Shown here: one piece after another, positions 10,099 to 18,870 of the stretch
Numbering within the stretch: position 1 is the stretch's first letter
Layout: each line of letters begins with the position of its first letter
Assembly: GCF_003008595.1 (NCBI RefSeq)
Contig: NZ_CP027671.1
Span: 33,156-97,155, forward strand
Length of the DNA stretch: 64,000 nucleotides
Source of the DNA: Simplicispira suum
GTDB taxonomy: Bacteria > Pseudomonadota > Gammaproteobacteria > Burkholderiales > Burkholderiaceae_C
Direction of reading: 5' to 3'
Position numbers and translations under genes: made by a program
The notes under the pieces: model-generated
What the model was told of the DNA's origin: nothing
The model's input: only the letters and a program-made list of their open reading frames with translations
The model's database searches: none

Positions 10099-11808
10099 AT
10101 GACACAACACTCATACCCCTTCCGTCAGGCACGCGACCTGCTCCTGCAACTGCGCGATGACCATGCCGCGGCGACCGAGCGGTTCCGCTGGCCCCGCATG
10201 ACAGAGTTCAACTGGGCCATCGACCACTTCGACGCTCTGGCCAAAGGCAACCATGCGCCTGCCTTGTGGATCGTCGAAGTCGACGGCAGTGAGCATCGCT
10301 TCAGCTATGCGCAGGTATCCGCGCGCTCGTCGCAGGTGGCGAACTTTCTGAAAGCGCAAGGCGTGCGTCGCAGCGATCGCGTCCTGCTGATGCTGGGTAA
10401 CGAGCCGGCCTTGTGGGAAACGATGCTGGCCACCATGAAACTCGGCGCGGTCATCATTCCTGCCACGGCCTTGCTCACCGCCGAGGATCTGCAGGACAGG
10501 CTTCACCGCGGTGACGTACGCCACGTAGTGACTGGCGATACGCACGCTGCGAAGTTCAAGGACCTGCCCGGTGACTACACCAGAATCTGCGTCGGCGCAC
10601 CACAGCCGGGCTGGATCGAGTATGCGGCATCGTATGGCGCGCCCGAACACTTCGAGCCCGAAGCGCGCACGCTGGCCGTCGACCCGCTGCTGTTGTATTT
10701 CACTTCCGGTACCACTTCCAAGCCGAAGCTGGTATTGCACACGCACGAGAGCTATCCCGTAGGCCACCTCTCTACAATGTACTGGCTCGGGCTGCAACCG
10801 GGCGACGTGCACCTGAACATCTCCTCACCCGGCTGGGCCAAGCATGCCTGGAGCTGCTTATTTGCGCCCTGGAACGCCGGCGCCTGTGTCTTTATCCATA
10901 ACACACCGCGCTTTTCGGCACTAGCGTTGCTTCAGACGCTGGCCAAATGCGAAGTCACTAGCCTGTGTGCGCCGCCTACCGTGTGGCGCATGCTTATCCA
11001 GGAAAACCTCGCCGAATGGCGACCCCGGCTGAAGCTGCATTCGGTCGTGGGCGCTGGCGAACCGCTAAACCCCGAGATCATCGAGCAGGTACAGACGGCC
11101 TGGGGCCTTAGGCTGCGCGACGGCTACGGGCAGACTGAAACGACCGCCCAGGTCGGCAATTCACCCTCTTTGCCGGTCAAGGCCGGCTCCATGGGCAAAC
11201 CGCTGCCTGGTTACCGCATCGTTCTGCTCGACCCCGATGGCCAAGAGGCTGACGAGGGGGAGGTCTGCATCGATCTACACGAGCGGCCGACGGGCCTGAT
11301 GGCCGGCTACCTCGACAGCGCAGAGAAGAACGCAGAGGCCACGCGGGACGGCTACTACCATACGGGCGACACAGCCGCTCGCGATGCAGATGGCTATTTC
11401 ACCTTCGTCGGCCGCTCAGATGATGTGTTCAAGGCATCCGACTACCGTATCAGCCCCTTCGAGCTGGAAAGCGCTCTGATGGAGCATGAGGCCGTGGCGG
11501 AAGTGGCCGTCGTGCCGAGTCCCGACCCGGTGCGCCTCGCCGTTCCCAAGGCTTACTTGATGCTCGCACCGGGCCGTGCGGCGGACGCCGCCATGGCACA
11601 GGACATCATGGCCTTTGCCAGACGCCGACTCGCCCCCTACAAGCGCGTGCGACGCATCGAGTTCGTGACCGAGCTGCCCAAAACCATCTCTGGGAAGATT
11701 CGTCGCGTGCAACTGCGGGCACAAGAAACGACCCGCGCTACCACGGGCAATCGCGGCGATCAGGAATTCCACGAGGAAGATTTTCCTGGCCTGCGTCAGG
11801 AGTCTTGA
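10099..11808 (+). CDS. Acyl/aryl-CoA synthetase (AMP-forming ligase)
   Basis: Activates a carboxylic acid to its CoA thioester through an acyl-adenylate. From the ATG at 10099 (MTQHSYPFRQARDLLLQL) the protein has 569 residues; an upstream in-frame start at 9895 reads through non-conserved sequence. Motifs are LLYFTSGTTSKPKLVLHTH (P-loop, residues 198-216), GYGQTETTA (A5), YYHTGDTAARDADGYFTFVG (A7) and the catalytic Lys in LPKTISGKIRR near the C-terminus. It is closest in style to medium-chain or benzoate/aminobenzoate-CoA ligases. Whether it acts on an aromatic acid or a side-chain acid released by the hydrolase is open. It is transcribed with the GntR gene, which lies 257 bp upstream. Confidence 0.88.
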   Translation: MTQHSYPFRQARDLLLQLRDDHAAATERFRWPRMTEFNWAIDHFDALAKGNHAPALWIVEVDGSEHRFSYAQVSARSSQVANFLKAQGVRRSDRVLLMLGNEPALWETMLATMKLGAVIIPATALLTAEDLQDRLHRGDVRHVVTGDTHAAKFKDLPGDYTRICVGAPQPGWIEYAASYGAPEHFEPEARTLAVDPLLLYFTSGTTSKPKLVLHTHESYPVGHLSTMYWLGLQPGDVHLNISSPGWAKHAWSCLFAPWNAGACVFIHNTPRFSALALLQTLAKCEVTSLCAPPTVWRMLIQENLAEWRPRLKLHSVVGAGEPLNPEIIEQVQTAWGLRLRDGYGQTETTAQVGNSPSLPVKAGSMGKPLPGYRIVLLDPDGQEADEGEVCIDLHERPTGLMAGYLDSAEKNAEATRDGYYHTGDTAARDADGYFTFVGRSDDVFKASDYRISPFELESALMEHEAVAEVAVVPSPDPVRLAVPKAYLMLAPGRAADAAMAQDIMAFARRRLAPYKRVRRIEFVTELPKTISGKIRRVQLRAQETTRATTGNRGDQEFHEEDFPGLRQES

Positions 11809-11901
11809 TAAGTACTGAGTACCGAACTTGCACTGCGATCTATAGATTGGAGCTTGCCTGACCATCCCTGCGATGACAGCGATGATGCCGTTTAACGGAT
11901 G

Positions 11902-12213
11902 TCAGGTCGCTCGAGTTCGCAACAGCAATAAAGCGCTCGCGAGCTTGAGAATCTCATTGGCTTTGCGCAGCTCTTTGACCTCGCGCTCCAGCGCCTTCAT
12001 CTGCTCGCGTTCGGAGGTGGTGATGCCATCGCGCACACCAGTGTCGATCTGGTCGCGTTTGACCCATTCATGCAAGGTCTGCGGCACGCAGCCAATCTTG
12101 GGCGCCAGGGATTCGATGGCAGCCCACAACGACGGGTAGTCGCCTCGGTGCTCGCGCACCATACGAACAGCGCGTTCGCGAACCTCGGGTGAGAACTTGT
12201 TCGACTTCTTCAT
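11902..12213 (-). pseudogene. IS3-family orfA (transposase) remnant
   Basis: The frame [20 protein letters not shown] followed by [33 protein letters not shown] and the coiled-coil [18 protein letters not shown] is a classic IS3-family OrfA. After LKLASA it diverges into LLLLRTRAT and stops, and no OrfB follows. An end-like sequence TGAACCGCCCCGGCTTTGAG lies at about 12243-12262 (minus). The same TGAACCGCCCC string recurs near 19929 and 20428. Confidence 0.85.
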
Positions 12214-12569
12214 AGCTCAATCCTCTCAGAGAAAAGAGCCTCCTCAAAGCCGGGGCGGTTCAGTTGCGACATCACGCAGTGCCGAATCAACGCCAGCAAA
12301 CAAATATCCGCGTTCGCGCGGATGCGCTCAGACAGGCCGTAGACCGCGCAAGCTCAATTTCTGATTTCAGGGCCCTGAATTTACGATGGGTGCCAGCGCC
12401 GTATAGCGTGCGTCAGCTCGCGGGGCTTCAAGTGCTGGATGTTCGACACCAGCAGCTTCCCCTTCGTTACCTAGCCCGCGCTAGCGCGGTTTGCCCGTTA
12501 TCGCATTTGAAAAAACGACACTGATGATGCGTCCCAGCTGAGCCTCGCCTGTTTCGTGAAGTCGCTACG
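12214..12569. other. Transposase debris between IS3 remnant and ferredoxin
   Basis: On the minus strand about 12265-12345 reads ERIRANADICLLALIRHCVM, which resembles the conserved C-terminal helix of IS4/IS1634-type transposases (RIRAH-F-CFLA). No intact frame exists. The rest, to 12569, contains no gene I recognise. Confidence 0.4.
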
Positions 12570-12869
12570 CTAAGGCAAATAGTTCTTGAGTTTCCCCGTG
12601 AGCTCAATGCAAACGTCGCCCTTCGGGACCGTGCGGCAACCAAGCATCATCCGGTCGAATTCGTCAGATAGCGTGATATGGCGCCGGCTCTGTGGACCGG
12701 TCACAACTACCGCACCTTCCACTAGTCGGATTTTGCAAATTCCGCACCCACCGTTTCGACAGCCGCGCGGCAAAGGCACCGACGCGGTCCTGGCGAGCGC
12801 CTTGAATATGTCCTCGTGTTCCCTGCATGGAAAGAAATGGTCATTGACCTTGACGGTAAATGGCAGCAT
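12570..12869 (-). CDS. Plant-type [2Fe-2S] ferredoxin, XylT/DmpQ-like
   Basis: A 99-residue soluble ferredoxin with cluster cysteines 37, 42, 45 (CRNGGCGIC) and 78 (MLGCRT). This spacing is that of the small ferredoxins (XylT, DmpQ, NahT) that re-reduce and reactivate oxidised iron in catechol 2,3-dioxygenase. Such genes usually sit directly upstream of the dioxygenase gene. Here it is 6 kb away and on the opposite strand, next to the TRAP genes. The match to the XylT family is from recall of the motif layout. An alternative is the ferredoxin domain of an oxygenase system that has been lost. Confidence 0.85.
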   Translation of the reverse strand: MLPFTVKVNDHFFPCREHEDIFKALARTASVPLPRGCRNGGCGICKIRLVEGAVVVTGPQSRRHITLSDEFDRMMLGCRTVPKGDVCIELTGKLKNYLP

Positions 12870-12898
12870 GGCTAGCCCCTTCTGGTTGGCAGTAACAA

Positions 12899-14287
12899 CT
12901 ACTGGCTCAGGCTGTTCATGACGTCATCGACAGCTGACGGCTTGAGCAGTTCGCCAGCCGTCCTGCCCGTGGACGCGATTTCCGGCGCGAATAGGAGGAT
13001 CGCAACCATGAGAAGCTGAAGCAGAATGAATGGGATAGCGCCGTAGTAGATGTCTGTTGTGCGCAGTTCCTTGGGTGCTGCAGATCTCAAGAAAAACAGG
13101 GAAAAGCCGAACGGCGGATGCATGAAGGACGTTTGAAGGTTCAGGGAGATCATCACGCCAAACCACACCAAGTCAATGTCGAGCGCGTTGGCCACTGGCA
13201 CCAGCAGAGGTACCACGATGAAAGCCAGTTCAAAGAAGTCGAGAAAGAAGGCGAGAAAAAAGATGAGGAAGTTGACGAAAACTAAGAAGCTAATCCTCCC
13301 CCCGGGCAGACCCGTCAGGAGGTGCTCGACCCAAAGGTGTCCATCCACGGCATAGAGCGTCAAACTGAAGACGCGCGCCCCAATGAGAATGAAGATTACG
13401 AAGCAGGTGAGTTTTGCCGTGGCGTGCATTGCTTGGTTCAACAAGCTCATGCTGAGCCTCTTGCGCATCGTAGCCATCACCACGGCGCCCATAGCGCCCA
13501 TGGCGCCGCCCTCGGTCGGGGTCGCGAGGCCAATGAAGATAGTCCCCAAAACCAGAAAGATAAGGAGAAGGGGTGGTATCAGCGTCAGGCCCGCCCTGAC
13601 GTACCCTTTGAAGTCGAAGCGGACCCTGTGCTCCGGAGGAATCGCGGGTACGCTTGCCGGCCAGATGATGCTCACGCAGGCGATGAACAATGCGTACAGC
13701 CCAACCAAACCAAGCGATGGCCACATGGCGCCCGCATACATGTCACCGACCGATTTGCCGAGCTGATCGGCCATCACGATGAGCACCAGCGAAGGTGGGA
13801 GGATCTGCGCTAGCGTTCCCGAAGCGGCGACCACCCCTGCCGCGATGCGATGACTGTAGCCATACCGCATCATGATTGGAATCGAGATCAGCGACATGGA
13901 GATAACGGAGGCTGCAACAACGCCGGTTGTCGCGGCGAGCAGCGCCCCGACGAAGATGACTGCATACGCCAGTCCGCCGCGGACCGATCCGAAAAGCTGA
14001 CCGATAGTCTCCAGCAGTTCCTCTGCCATTCCGCTGCGCTCAAGGATCAAGCCCATGAAAGTGAAAAACGGGATCGCCAGGAGCGTCTCGTTCGACATCA
14101 CGGAGAAGATCCGATCCGGAAGGGAAAGATAGATCGACGGCGACAGCAGATCCAGGGAGAGGCCGATCACACCAAAGATCAACCCATGCGCAGCCAGCGT
14201 GAATGCAACCGGGTACCCGATGGCGAGCATCAGCACCATACACCCGAACATGATTGGTGCGATATTCTGGACCAGGAATTCCTGCAT
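12899..14287 (-). CDS. dctM: TRAP transporter large permease (DctM family)
   Basis: Membrane subunit driving sodium- or proton-coupled uptake of an organic acid. The start ATG at 14287 (MQEFLVQNIAPIMFGCMVLM) gives 462 residues; a longer frame to 14662 only reads antisense to dctQ. Twelve or so hydrophobic segments are evident, with DctM hallmarks AIPFFTFMGLILERSGMAEE, LLAATTGVVAASVISMSLI, GTLAQILPPSLVLIVMAD and ATPTEGGAMGAMGA. It lies 5 bp downstream of dctQ. A likely substrate is an aromatic carboxylate that feeds the cis-diol dehydrogenase or CoA ligase (inference from context). Confidence 0.93.
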   Translation of the reverse strand: MQEFLVQNIAPIMFGCMVLMLAIGYPVAFTLAAHGLIFGVIGLSLDLLSPSIYLSLPDRIFSVMSNETLLAIPFFTFMGLILERSGMAEELLETIGQLFGSVRGGLAYAVIFVGALLAATTGVVAASVISMSLISIPIMMRYGYSHRIAAGVVAASGTLAQILPPSLVLIVMADQLGKSVGDMYAGAMWPSLGLVGLYALFIACVSIIWPASVPAIPPEHRVRFDFKGYVRAGLTLIPPLLLIFLVLGTIFIGLATPTEGGAMGAMGAVVMATMRKRLSMSLLNQAMHATAKLTCFVIFILIGARVFSLTLYAVDGHLWVEHLLTGLPGGRISFLVFVNFLIFFLAFFLDFFELAFIVVPLLVPVANALDIDLVWFGVMISLNLQTSFMHPPFGFSLFFLRSAAPKELRTTDIYYGAIPFILLQLLMVAILLFAPEIASTGRTAGELLKPSAVDDVMNSLSQ

Positions 14288-14292
14288 GGCAA

Positions 14293-14823
14293 TTACGCTT
14301 TCGCTTGTGGTGCTGCACTCAAAAGGGTCTTGAGCTTCGCTACGTTCTTGATGATCTCGGAGGCAGCCTGCAATGCGAGAAGGATGAATCCGAGCGGCAC
14401 GAGCAGGCGAGCCGGCCAGATCAGCAGCCCTCCGGAGTTCGACGACATCTCTCCATCGGCGAAGGCCGTCCAGAAGACGTCGAAGCCAAGATAGATCACT
14501 AGGCCCGACAAGGGCAAAATGCACAGCAGGGCACCTAAGATGTCGAGTACGCACTTCTGCTTTTCGGAGTACTTGCGGTAGAAGAGGTCTACGCGCACGT
14601 GCCCCTGCTCGCAAAGAGTGAGCCCTGCGTAGAGCAGGAAGACCGCTGCGAACATGTACCACTGCGTCTCGAGCAGGGCATTCGAGCCGATGTCAAACAG
14701 TTTCCTTAGGAGGGCGTTCCCTGCACTTAAGGCCGCCATTACGAGGACTAGCCATTTCACACAGACTCCAATTCGGAGATTCATAGCGTCGATGCTGCGA
14801 CTGAGCTTGAACAGGAAGTTCAT
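14293..14823 (-). CDS. dctQ: TRAP transporter small permease (DctQ family)
   Basis: A 176-residue four-helix membrane protein: VCVKWLVLVMAALSAGNALL, WYMFAAVFLLYAGLTLCEQG, VLDILGALLCILPLSGLVIY and LLVPLGFILLALQAASEI. The conserved HVRVDLFYRK segment follows the second helix. It lies between dctP and dctM in the usual P-Q-M order on the minus strand. Confidence 0.92.
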   Translation of the reverse strand: MNFLFKLSRSIDAMNLRIGVCVKWLVLVMAALSAGNALLRKLFDIGSNALLETQWYMFAAVFLLYAGLTLCEQGHVRVDLFYRKYSEKQKCVLDILGALLCILPLSGLVIYLGFDVFWTAFADGEMSSNSGGLLIWPARLLVPLGFILLALQAASEIIKNVAKLKTLLSAAPQAKA

Positions 14824-14912
14824 ATTTGGAACGGCGTAGCGGGGCGGCCCGCGCCGCCAGGATTAGTACGAAGTGAAGCGTGCCGGCAACGAAACCCGAC
14901 CGAGCCCCGGAC

Positions 14913-15992
14913 TCAGCGGATAACTGTGGCCATCATGTTGTCGAAGCGACGTTCCGCAACACCGAGCCACTGGATTTGTGAATTCCTGAATGCCTTCCAG
15001 TTGTCGTAGATTTCCTTGAACCTCGGATTCTTTGCCGAGATCTCCTCGTAGATCGACTCCGCCGCTGCATACGCACTGGTCATGATCTCGTTGCTGAAAG
15101 GGCGAACCTGCGTTCCCTTCGCAATCAGGCGGCGCAGCGCAGGCGGGTTCAAGGTGTCATACATCGCCTGCATGTAAGCTTGGCCTTCGGCACACGCGGC
15201 CTCGAACACCGCCCTGTACTCCTTGGGCAGTTCGTTCCACTTGTCAAGGTTTACATACATGGAACACTGTCCGCCGCCTTCCCACCAAGAAGGGGTGTAG
15301 TAGTACTTCGCGACCTGGTTGAAGCCGAGCTTCTCGTCGTCGTACGGACCAATCCATTCGACGGCGTCGATGGTGCCGCGCTCAAGTGCCGGATAGATGT
15401 CAGATCCTGGAATCTGCTGGGGCAGTGCACCCAGTTTGGCCATCACATCTCCACCGAGCCCAGGCAGGCGGATCTTCAACCCTTTCAGGTCGGCGACTGT
15501 CTTGATTTCCTTGCGGAACCAGCCCCCCATCTGAGTGCCGATGTTGCCGCAGGGGACGTTGTAGATGTTCTGCTCCTTGAAGAGGTTGCGCATGAGCTTC
15601 TTGCCGTCGCCCATGATCATCCACGCGCTTTGCTGGCGGCTGTTCATGCCGAATGGCACGACGCTGTCGAACGCAAAGGATGGATCCTTACCGGTGTAGT
15701 AATTGCTTGCCGTGTGTCCGGCGTCCACCACTCCTTTGCCGACGGCATCCAGGACGGCGTTGCCTGCCACAAGCTCGCCGGGCGCGAACAGTTGAATCTG
15801 GAACTTTTCATCGGTCATCTCAGAGACCCGTCGGCACACAAACTCTGAGGTCCCGAATAGAGTGTCCAGCGTCTTGGGAAAGCTCGATGTCATTCTCCAG
15901 CGAATGGCTGGCTGTGCTTGTGCGCTCGTGTGAGCAGCCATAAGCGTTGCGGCAGCTACTCCGCTGCTCAAGAGGATAGATCGACGTTGCAT
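14913..15992 (-). CDS. dctP: TRAP transporter periplasmic solute-binding protein (DctP family)
   Basis: A 359-residue periplasmic receptor. It starts MQRRSILLSSGVAAATLMAA and has a likely cleavage after SAQA. The mature part shows WRMTSSFPKTLDTLFGTSEF, then the DctP signature GLKIRLPGLGGDVMAKLGA-LPQQIPGSDIYPALERGTID with AVEWIGPYDD. The conserved Arg in KIRLPG is the residue that salt-bridges the carboxylate of the ligand in this family. It is the first gene of the three-gene TRAP unit and lies downstream of the SDR gene on the same strand, with a 76-bp gap. Confidence 0.93.
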   Translation of the reverse strand: MQRRSILLSSGVAAATLMAAHTSAQAQPAIRWRMTSSFPKTLDTLFGTSEFVCRRVSEMTDEKFQIQLFAPGELVAGNAVLDAVGKGVVDAGHTASNYYTGKDPSFAFDSVVPFGMNSRQQSAWMIMGDGKKLMRNLFKEQNIYNVPCGNIGTQMGGWFRKEIKTVADLKGLKIRLPGLGGDVMAKLGALPQQIPGSDIYPALERGTIDAVEWIGPYDDEKLGFNQVAKYYYTPSWWEGGGQCSMYVNLDKWNELPKEYRAVFEAACAEGQAYMQAMYDTLNPPALRRLIAKGTQVRPFSNEIMTSAYAAAESIYEEISAKNPRFKEIYDNWKAFRNSQIQWLGVAERRFDNMMATVIR

Positions 15993-16068
15993 TTTTGAGT
16001 CTCCTTTGGGTATGGGTATCGGTAATAGTGCTTATGAGACAAACACGCACTTGGCAGCGCGGAAAGGC

Positions 16069-16881
16069 TCAGTCGCTGAGGCCACCGCCTGCGCTGAGCA
16101 CCTGGCCGGTGATATATGACGCTTCATCGGAGGCGAGAAAGCAGATGGCGTTAGCAACCTCGTCGGTCGTTCCGAGCCTCCTCATGGGCGTTGCATTCAT
16201 CGTGTCAGTACACGCCTCGCGTTCCCAGGCCTGCTCTTGAGGCGAGTTTAGTTCTGTGTTTCTCGGCACCCGCCGTACGCCGTTATCGATTGCGCCCGGC
16301 GCAACGCAGTTAACACGTACATTGAATTCGCTAATTTCTCGTGCCAATGCGTTGGTGAAGGCGTGCACACCTCCTTTTGCGGCCGCATACGGCGTGCGAT
16401 AGAGGCCTCCGCCGGTGATCGTCGATCCCACGGTTACGATCGATCCGCATCGTTGCCTCTTCATCTGGATGGCTATTTCCCTGGCGCACCACAGCGTGGG
16501 CCACAAGGATCGATTTATTTCTTTCTCGATCTCTTCCGGCTGGTACTCGGTGAGCGGCTTGAACCAGATGGTGCCTCCCACATTAAGAATGGCGGCGTCG
16601 ACGCGGCCGTATGTCTGAACGGCAATCTGCACCAAATGCTTTGCTGCTCGCGCTGTGCTGAGATCACCATGCACAGTCAGGACCTGTGCGCCTCCCACTT
16701 CCATTTGCTTGGACATCGCCAACAATTCCGTCTCGGCCATGTCCGCCACGACGACTTTTGCGCCCTCGGCCGCAACCTTAAATGCGGTCGCCCTGCCGAT
16801 GCCCTGCGCCGCACCGGTCACAATGACAACACGGCCTTCGAATCTGCGCCCCTGGATCGATGCATTGGTAGTCGGAATCAC
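16069..16881 (-). CDS. SDR dehydrogenase, cis-dihydrodiol carboxylate type (BenD/XylL/CmtB-like)
   Basis: Predicted to re-aromatise a cis-dihydrodiol carboxylate to a catechol with NAD reduction. In this 270-residue protein the cofactor motif TGAAQGIG is at residues 22-29. The substrate-side segment LNVGGTIWFKPLTEYQPEEI and RSLWPTLWCARE closely matches the BenD/XylL/CmtB group. The catalytic Ser is about 153, Tyr165 and Lys169 lie in YAAAKGG, and SYITGQVLSAGGG is near the C-terminus. No matching dioxygenase (benABC-like) is in the window, so its substrate may be supplied from elsewhere. It ends 76 bp before dctP and starts 1 bp after the GntR stop. Confidence 0.85.
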   Translation of the reverse strand: MIPTTNASIQGRRFEGRVVIVTGAAQGIGRATAFKVAAEGAKVVVADMAETELLAMSKQMEVGGAQVLTVHGDLSTARAAKHLVQIAVQTYGRVDAAILNVGGTIWFKPLTEYQPEEIEKEINRSLWPTLWCAREIAIQMKRQRCGSIVTVGSTITGGGLYRTPYAAAKGGVHAFTNALAREISEFNVRVNCVAPGAIDNGVRRVPRNTELNSPQEQAWEREACTDTMNATPMRRLGTTDEVANAICFLASDEASYITGQVLSAGGGLSD

Positions 16882-16882
16882 T

Positions 16883-17596
16883 TCAGGCCGCCTTCTCGAT
16901 GTCGAGGAGCTCGGCTTCTGCAGCAGTGAAATCGGCAGCTGTAAGTCCCGCGACAGAAGTCTGAACGTGTTGGGCGATTAGGTGCTTGGCACGTTCGATG
17001 TCTCGGCATAGGCAGGCTTGCAAGAGGTCTTCGTGTTCCTTCTTGTCATGTTTCCTTCCGTCAGCCTTGCGGGCAACGATCCGCCGATAGCGCTTGGCCT
17101 CTTGGAAGAAGGTGCGGCGCATGGTCTTGAGCCGCTCGGACGAGCTGGCGGATACCAATGCCTCATGAAAGCGATCATTGGCCCGCTCGTATTCATGGAT
17201 GACACCTGTCGGATCGAGATGCATCCGCTCTTCCGCCTTGGCTAGCAGGAAGTATTCGGACGTAATCAAAGCCTCCCACTTGTCTCCACCCGTGCGAAGG
17301 CTATCTTCCAACGCTGCAGACTCTACGAGCGCACGGGTCCGCGCCAGATCCAGAGCGTCCGCCAGAAATAGAGGGGCAACGCGGAAGCCCTTTTGCCCCT
17401 CAAGCCTGACGAGGAATTCCGCCATCAACACAAACAAAGCGTCCCGAACAGTGGCCGGACTCACTTTGAATCGATCCTTCAGCTGCTCCGTTTTCAGCTT
17501 CGCATTGGGAGCCCACTTCCCATCGATGATCTCTTCCCTGAGTACGTTTGCAACCGCCTCGCTGCGGGTCTTCGTATCGTTGTCGTCAATATTCAT
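16883..17596 (-). CDS. GntR-family transcriptional regulator (FCD subfamily), second copy type
   Basis: A 237-residue protein with the N-terminal GntR wHTH (VANVLREEIIDGKWAPNAKL, KTEQLKDRFKVSPATVRDAL) and a C-terminal FCD domain (LADALDLARTRALVESAALE, ERANDRFHEALVSA, DKKEHEDLLQACL). Its own promoter region holds three TTCYGGAA boxes 18 bp apart (17617-17660). Similar boxes precede the catechol dioxygenase gene at 18828, so it probably autoregulates and controls that gene (inference). It is the first gene of the SDR-TRAP unit. Confidence 0.9.
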   Translation of the reverse strand: MNIDDNDTKTRSEAVANVLREEIIDGKWAPNAKLKTEQLKDRFKVSPATVRDALFVLMAEFLVRLEGQKGFRVAPLFLADALDLARTRALVESAALEDSLRTGGDKWEALITSEYFLLAKAEERMHLDPTGVIHEYERANDRFHEALVSASSSERLKTMRRTFFQEAKRYRRIVARKADGRKHDKKEHEDLLQACLCRDIERAKHLIAQHVQTSVAGLTAADFTAAEAELLDIEKAA

Positions 17597-17616
17597 GCTG
17601 ATCCTGGATTTGCAAT

Positions 17617-17660
17617 TTCTGGAATTTATTGAAGTTCCGGAATTAATTTTATTTCCGGAA
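17617..17660. promoter_or_regulatory. Three phased TTCCGGAA boxes, likely GntR operator
   Basis: TTCTGGAA (17617-17624), TTCCGGAA (17635-17642) and TTCCGGAA (17653-17660) are spaced exactly 18 bp apart, in AT-rich DNA just upstream of the GntR start at 17596. TTCCGGAA is itself a perfect palindrome. The phasing suggests cooperative binding of dimers on one DNA face. Confidence 0.6.
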
Positions 17661-17664
17661 TTTT

Positions 17665-18820
17665 AGTTGTCATTTTATTGTTCTGTTGTAGAGTTAACCC
17701 TGTTGCATAGTAAATAAAACTAATGTATTAGCGTATGGAGAAATTCGCATCTCGATCGCAAGAGGCGAGGCTCTTTTGGAGCGGAGGGGCCCGGTTGCTG
17801 CGCAATACTGCTTGCGCTGACGGGCGAGTCCCGTCGTCAGCTGCGCAAGGCACGCAAATAGGCAAAAACTCAAGACCCATCGTGACTCGCAACTAGAATT
17901 GCAGTCCGTAACACCTCACACGACACGACCGAGCACGAAGAGCGGAATCGTCGGTCACGTTCGCTGAAATACGCGGCAATAGCACCCCCGGGCCAAGGAA
18001 CCACCAACCAGCACCCGCTGTGCGGGCGAGGTGGACGAAGTTCAACGAGTCAAGCCGCAACAAGTCGCGGGTACGTGCTCGGGTAGAGCACGTCTTCTGC
18101 GTGGTCAAGCGGCTGCGGGGATTTCCTAAGGAGGCTGCCGCGGCTACAGACAACGCCACCCGCGCATTCCCGGCCCCCGGGCTTCCTGGGACAGGGTCTG
18201 GTCGCAAGGGCGGAAATCGCCCCTCAAAATCCTGCGACCTATCTCAAATGGACAGTGAAGGCCATAAACGTCCAAGAACTGCGTCACCAAGTGCCGATGA
18301 CTCCAGCACTTCAGCACGCGCGTAGGAATGTACGACGGCCCTGCACTATCTACGGCAGTGCGCAGGCCAACAATGACTTGCCGGGACCGATGGAGCCGGT
18401 GACGAGCGTGCTATGACGCGAATCGATACCGGGGCCAGCTACCAAACACTCATGAGCGTCTTGCGATCAGTGCTGCGCTCGTCGCGGGTATCGAGATCTT
18501 CAGTGGCCGCCTTCGGGTACTTCAACCCCCGCTTCCGTCGTTAGGCAATCGCGTTTCTCTTTTGACTGCGCCTGTGGACCCGATCGACAACAGCGGCATG
18601 CGCTCTCAGGTCATTCATGCCCGCGCCGCTGATCTGATCCTGCAGGCTGGTGGCCGCGCCCTGGAGCTTGAGGACCGCCGTTGCTCCCCGATGATGTTCA
18701 TAGCGTTGTTGTCACATCCAAGGGGAAGAGCAAGATTTTCCAACGATGCAATCGTTCTCATAACACATCTAATTGCCTATCGCAAGAGATAAAACGCGGT
18801 ACCTCCATCGTATTTAGACC
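17665..18820. other. 1.15 kb intergenic stretch of transposase fragments
   Basis: No intact gene. About 18020-18130 on plus reads NRNKSRVRARVEHVFCVVKR, the C-terminal signature of IS5-family transposases. About 18345-18450 on minus reads LVTGSIGPGKSLLACALP, the Walker A segment of an IstB-like ATPase, with frame breaks. The remaining sequence shows nothing I recognise. Confidence 0.55.
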
Positions 18821-18827
18821 GATAAAA

Positions 18828-18854
18828 TTCCGGAAATTTAATCTATTTCCGATA
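18828..18854. promoter_or_regulatory. TTCCGGAA box pair upstream of catechol 2,3-dioxygenase
   Basis: TTCCGGAA at 18828-18835 and the half-site TTCCGATA at 18847-18854 lie 16-43 bp before the start codon. They match the boxes before the GntR gene at 17596, which suggests shared control. Confidence 0.55.
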
Positions 18855-18870
18855 TTTAACAGGAGCGATC

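Noticed and set aside
12288..14662. Longer start for DctM (to 14662)
   Set aside because: The extension reads through dctQ in another frame; the ATG at 14287 begins a normal DctM N-terminus.
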